A DNA stretch of 64,000 nucleotides, taken from assembly GCA_963747535.1 (NCBI GenBank), contig CAVVFX010000006.1, forward strand, positions 434,001-498,000, given 5' to 3'. The stretch comes from CAVVFX01 sp963747535 (GTDB lineage: Bacteria; Acidobacteriota; Terriglobia; Bryobacterales; Bryobacteraceae). Below the pieces are notes generated by a model that was given only the letters and a program-made list of their open reading frames with translations, did not search any database and was not told the DNA's origin. A program made the position numbers and the translations under genes. Position 1 is the stretch's first letter; each line of letters begins with the position of its first letter. Of this stretch, positions 61,142 to 64,000 are shown in pieces.

Positions 61142-62047
61142 ATGCCCTCACAAATCAGAGTGCTTACGCAGTTGGCTCTGGTCAGTCTGACTGGTTTGAC
61201 CGCCTCGGCCCAGACCCCACCGGTGATATTAGGGGACACCGCGACGAAGGTCTCTGAACACGTCTGGGCCATCATGGGTTTTCCTAACGTCGCCATCATC
61301 GTTGGCTCGCGGGCCACGCTGATCGTCGATACCGGCCTCGGCCCTCGCAACGGCGCCACGGTCGCACGAGTCGCAGCCGGCCTTTCACAAAACCACAAAC
61401 TCTTCCTCACCACCACGCACTTTCATCCCGAGCACGCGGGCGGCGAAGGGGGTTTTCCGCCGAATACGATTCTGATCCGCAATGCCGTCCAACAACATGA
61501 GATGGAACAGCACGGAACCGAAATGATCGCGATGTTCAGCAACCGGTCGGCGCAGAATAAGGAGCTACTCGCGGACGTTACGCTACGAACTCCGGACGTC
61601 CTGTTCGATGCGGAGGCAGCGGTCGACCTGGGAGGTGTCACCGCCCGCCTGCTGTGGTTCGGTGGCGCGCATACGAAAGGCGATGAACTGACCTTCGTCG
61701 AGCCCGATGGGACGCTGGTCTCGGGTGACGTGGTACAGAATAAAGTTGTTCCCAACATCTACGGCGATGGAGGGACGCCCGCGAGTTGGATCGCCGTTCT
61801 CGACAAGATTTCGGCGCTCAATGTGCAACATGTTCTGCCGGACCATAGCGCCCCCGGCGACGGTTCGCTGGTCGCCAAGGAGCGGGCGTTTATCGCTGAT
61901 CTCCAGGCGCGTGCCCTGGCTCTGAAGCGGCAGGGTGTTTCGGCCGAGGACGCGGGAAAACAACTCAGCGCGGAGTTCAAGGCGAAGTATTCCGACTGGC
62001 CCAACACCAATGTGGCCGGCTTCGTCAGGAGCGTTTACGCGGAGTAA
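61142..62047 (+). CDS. Exported metallo-beta-lactamase-fold hydrolase
   Basis: A 301-residue protein with a signal peptide (VLTQLALVSLTGLTASAQ). The MBL fold shows LIVDTGLGPRNG, the metal motif HFHPEH (93-98), a later His in FGGAHTKGDELTFVEPDGTLVSGDVV and the terminal VLPDHSAPGDG. The consensus HxHxDH is here HxHxEH, with Glu for Asp, which may alter the second metal site. Substrates of this branch are not defined. The ATG at 61142 is the first that yields a signal peptide. Confidence 0.88.
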   Translation: MPSQIRVLTQLALVSLTGLTASAQTPPVILGDTATKVSEHVWAIMGFPNVAIIVGSRATLIVDTGLGPRNGATVARVAAGLSQNHKLFLTTTHFHPEHAGGEGGFPPNTILIRNAVQQHEMEQHGTEMIAMFSNRSAQNKELLADVTLRTPDVLFDAEAAVDLGGVTARLLWFGGAHTKGDELTFVEPDGTLVSGDVVQNKVVPNIYGDGGTPASWIAVLDKISALNVQHVLPDHSAPGDGSLVAKERAFIADLQARALALKRQGVSAEDAGKQLSAEFKAKYSDWPNTNVAGFVRSVYAE

Positions 62048-62229
62048 CCGCCAGATCCGGAACGCGAGTGAAGAAGGGTGCGATCACGGTTCCGGCAGGG
62101 GCGGCACGATGCCCAGATCCGCATAGATGGGGTAGGACGAGCGCGTTTGCCTAACCCGCCGCTCATACGTAGGGTAGCGCACTGGGGCGTTTCCCCTCCC
62201 GCACGGGCGTCGATGGTAGTGGCCACCTG

Positions 62230-63789
62230 CTAGGGCTTCAGCTTCGGCTCGGTAGTCATCTTGAAGTCGTCGGTACGGAAGGGAGTCACCGGAAGTCCGT
62301 CGTTCGAGAAGAGATTGAGCACGGGATTATCCGCCCAACCGTACCGGACGGCGACCGGTGCGGCCACCTCGTCGCTCCACACTTCGACCGCGTCCTTGCC
62401 GACGATCCTGCCTTTGGCCCAACGCCAAACGTGGTCCTCACCGCAGATCGCGAAGCCCCGCGCCTCGACGACATCGAAGGACCGCAGGCTGCTGCCAAAA
62501 GTATCGAGTGTGATGGTCGCCTTGTTTCCGGCGACGGTCATCGACTTATACTCCGGACTCCGGTACGGCATCTTCATCCCGTAATCCTTGACGAGCGCCC
62601 AGCGGACGAGCCGCGCGGCGACGTCGTGTTTATTGCGCGGGTGGATATTGTCCCCTTCGCCTAGGTCGATGATGACGGCCTGTCCCGTGTTGGGCAACTT
62701 CATGGTTTGCGTCTGCGCCTCGCGGAGTTCCGCCCAGGAGCTCTCGCCGGGATTCGGCTTCTCGGGATTGTAGTCGGCGAGTTGCACCCAGTAAAACGGA
62801 AAGTCCCCCTGGCCCTGCTCCTTGCGCCACTGCTCGATCATGAACGGGAACAGGCTCTTGTATTCGTAGGCGTGGCTGGCATTCGACTCGCCCTGATACC
62901 AGATCACACCCTTGATGCCATAGCCAAGTGTCGGATAGACTACGCCGGCGAAAATATTGCCGGCGCGATGCTGCCCGGTGAGCCAGTCCTCAGGGCGGCG
63001 CGGGATCTCCGTCTTCTCCGCCTTCGCCTTTTCGACAGCAGTCTTCCACTCCGACATCGCACGTTCGAAATCAGCCTTACCCTTTTCCGATTCGAGTTGT
63101 GCCTCCTGCTTGACGGTCGATTCCATCAGCAACTGGAATCGCGGATCCTGCTCCAGCGACGAGCGGCGGACCCATGCCTCGGCGCTCGATCCGCCCCAGG
63201 AGTTATGGATCAACCCCACTGGCACGTGCAGAATCTCGTGGAGATAGCGTCCAAACAGAAAGCCGACAGCACTGAAGTGAATGGAGGTCGCCGGGGTTGC
63301 GGGGCGCCAGTGGACTTTCTCGGCCGGCGTGAGGTCGTTCTGCAACTCCTGCGTCCCAAACCGCGGCACATCGAGCAGGCGCAAACCCGGGAGGTCGGAA
63401 GCGTCGGCCTCCAGATCACCGTTCCAGTCCTGAACCAGGGTGAATTCCATGTTGGACTGGCCGGAACACATCCAGACCTCGCCAATCAGCACATCCTGGA
63501 TTTCACGCTTCGATGAACCGGAAATCGAGAGGATCTGAGGAGTCGAGTTCGCAGGCTGCGGCGCGAGCTTGACGGTCCACTTGCCATCGCTCCCAGCGGT
63601 CGCAGAATAGTCTTGTCCGGCAAAGGAGACAGCCACCTTCGTGCCGGGGTTATCCCAGCCCCAGATGGGGTCGGACTGCTTTTGCTGCAGGACCATGTGG
63701 TCGCCGATGATGGCGGGTAGTTTCAGCTCCGCGAGGAGGGCCGGGGCTGCCGTGAGACTGAAAACGAGGAACAGGAGGGGTTTACGCAT
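62230..63789 (-). CDS. Secreted sialate O-acetylesterase-like (SASA) enzyme
   Basis: A 519-residue secreted esterase (signal LLFLVFSLTAAPALLAELKLP). The Ig-like N-terminal region (about 20-95) leads to the SGNH-type SASA domain: EVWMCSGQSNMEF with the nucleophile Ser, GLIHNSWGGSSAEAWV, GVIWYQGESNASHAYEY, and the acid/His block GEGDNIHPRNKHDVAARLVRWAL. It removes O-acetyl groups from sialic acids or plant glycans such as acetylated xylan or pectin. A coiled charged insertion (QEAQLESEKGKADFERAMSEWK) lies at about 235-270. No neighbour suggests its substrate. Confidence 0.92.
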   Translation of the reverse strand: MRKPLLFLVFSLTAAPALLAELKLPAIIGDHMVLQQKQSDPIWGWDNPGTKVAVSFAGQDYSATAGSDGKWTVKLAPQPANSTPQILSISGSSKREIQDVLIGEVWMCSGQSNMEFTLVQDWNGDLEADASDLPGLRLLDVPRFGTQELQNDLTPAEKVHWRPATPATSIHFSAVGFLFGRYLHEILHVPVGLIHNSWGGSSAEAWVRRSSLEQDPRFQLLMESTVKQEAQLESEKGKADFERAMSEWKTAVEKAKAEKTEIPRRPEDWLTGQHRAGNIFAGVVYPTLGYGIKGVIWYQGESNASHAYEYKSLFPFMIEQWRKEQGQGDFPFYWVQLADYNPEKPNPGESSWAELREAQTQTMKLPNTGQAVIIDLGEGDNIHPRNKHDVAARLVRWALVKDYGMKMPYRSPEYKSMTVAGNKATITLDTFGSSLRSFDVVEARGFAICGEDHVWRWAKGRIVGKDAVEVWSDEVAAPVAVRYGWADNPVLNLFSNDGLPVTPFRTDDFKMTTEPKLKP

Positions 63790-64000
63790 CAGGGTTCGAC
63801 TCTTTCTCAGTGTAGTTTACACTTCCTGAATTAATACTCAAGCATCTCATCAAAAGCGTCTCAATGGCGCGACGGCCGTCTGGCGCGCAACTCGGGGACC
63901 GGCGACTATCATACGTTAGACGTACAGGTACCTCCCTTTCGATCACGGAACGTAATATGATACATCTCAGTTCAATCACTTAACCCATCTCGAACCTATG
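63790..64000. other. Right-edge stretch with no recognised gene
   Basis: This AT-richer 211 bp upstream of the SASA-like gene should contain its promoter. I see no coding frame, hairpin repeat or other feature that I can support. Confidence 0.4.

Noticed and set aside
62048..62229. A short minus-strand reading frame between the MBL and SASA genes
   Set aside because: Its 63-residue translation is Arg/Pro/Ser-rich with no start signal; nothing else is seen in this gap.

Overview
The window is GC-rich, densely coded DNA that reads as an acidobacterial chromosome, most like the Solibacter/Bryobacter group. This is inference from gene content: a Ser/Thr kinase fused to TPRs, secreted DUF1080 and sialate-O-acetylesterase-like proteins, Gfo/Idh/MocA oxidoreductases with export signals, very large sensor kinases, and short hairpin repeats between genes. 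No rRNA, tRNA, CRISPR array or replication origin was recognised.

Layout. 1-4.1 kb: a TPR Ser/Thr kinase with a small cupredoxin-like partner and a secreted protein. 4.3-9.8 kb: a sigma-54 activator, ribH-nusB, lepA and a Gfo/Idh/MocA oxidoreductase. 9.9-22.2 kb: a signalling island of five two-component genes, including a 2385-residue soluble hybrid kinase with about 16 HAMP-like units, 13 of them on an exact 276-bp DNA period. 22.2-24.9 kb: an ECF sigma factor, a probable anti-sigma protein, a CpxP/Spy-like protein, a small basic secreted peptide and a HAD phosphatase. 24.8-28.3 kb: ftsH and tilS. 28.5-33.0 kb: accessory membrane, secreted and hydrolase genes.

33.2-55.1 kb is one long same-strand exopolysaccharide locus. 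A specialised NusG paralogue leads it, with an ops-like motif in the leader. It then encodes a Wza-like exporter, a Wzc-like tyrosine kinase, a Wzx-like flippase, five glycosyltransferases, two acyl/acetyltransferases, a Wzy-like membrane protein and a WecA-like initiating transferase. A frameshifted, truncated gmd remnant follows. The locus ends with FkbH-like, acyl-carrier protein, MBOAT and SGNH genes, a cassette I read as making and attaching an ACP-borne acyl group (possibly glyceryl) to the polymer. Many junctions overlap (ATGA), which points to one transcript.

56.16-58.76 kb is a compact mobile element with perfect 20-bp terminal inverted repeats. It carries a DDE transposase and, one base upstream, a DUF4338 (DruA-like) gene, and it lies between 17-bp direct repeats that form hairpins. 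58.8-63.8 kb returns to accessory metabolism: a second exported oxidoreductase, a luciferase-family monooxygenase, an MBL-fold hydrolase and a sialate O-acetylesterase-like protein. A family of tandem hairpin repeats, often ending in CCCACA, recurs between genes across the window.
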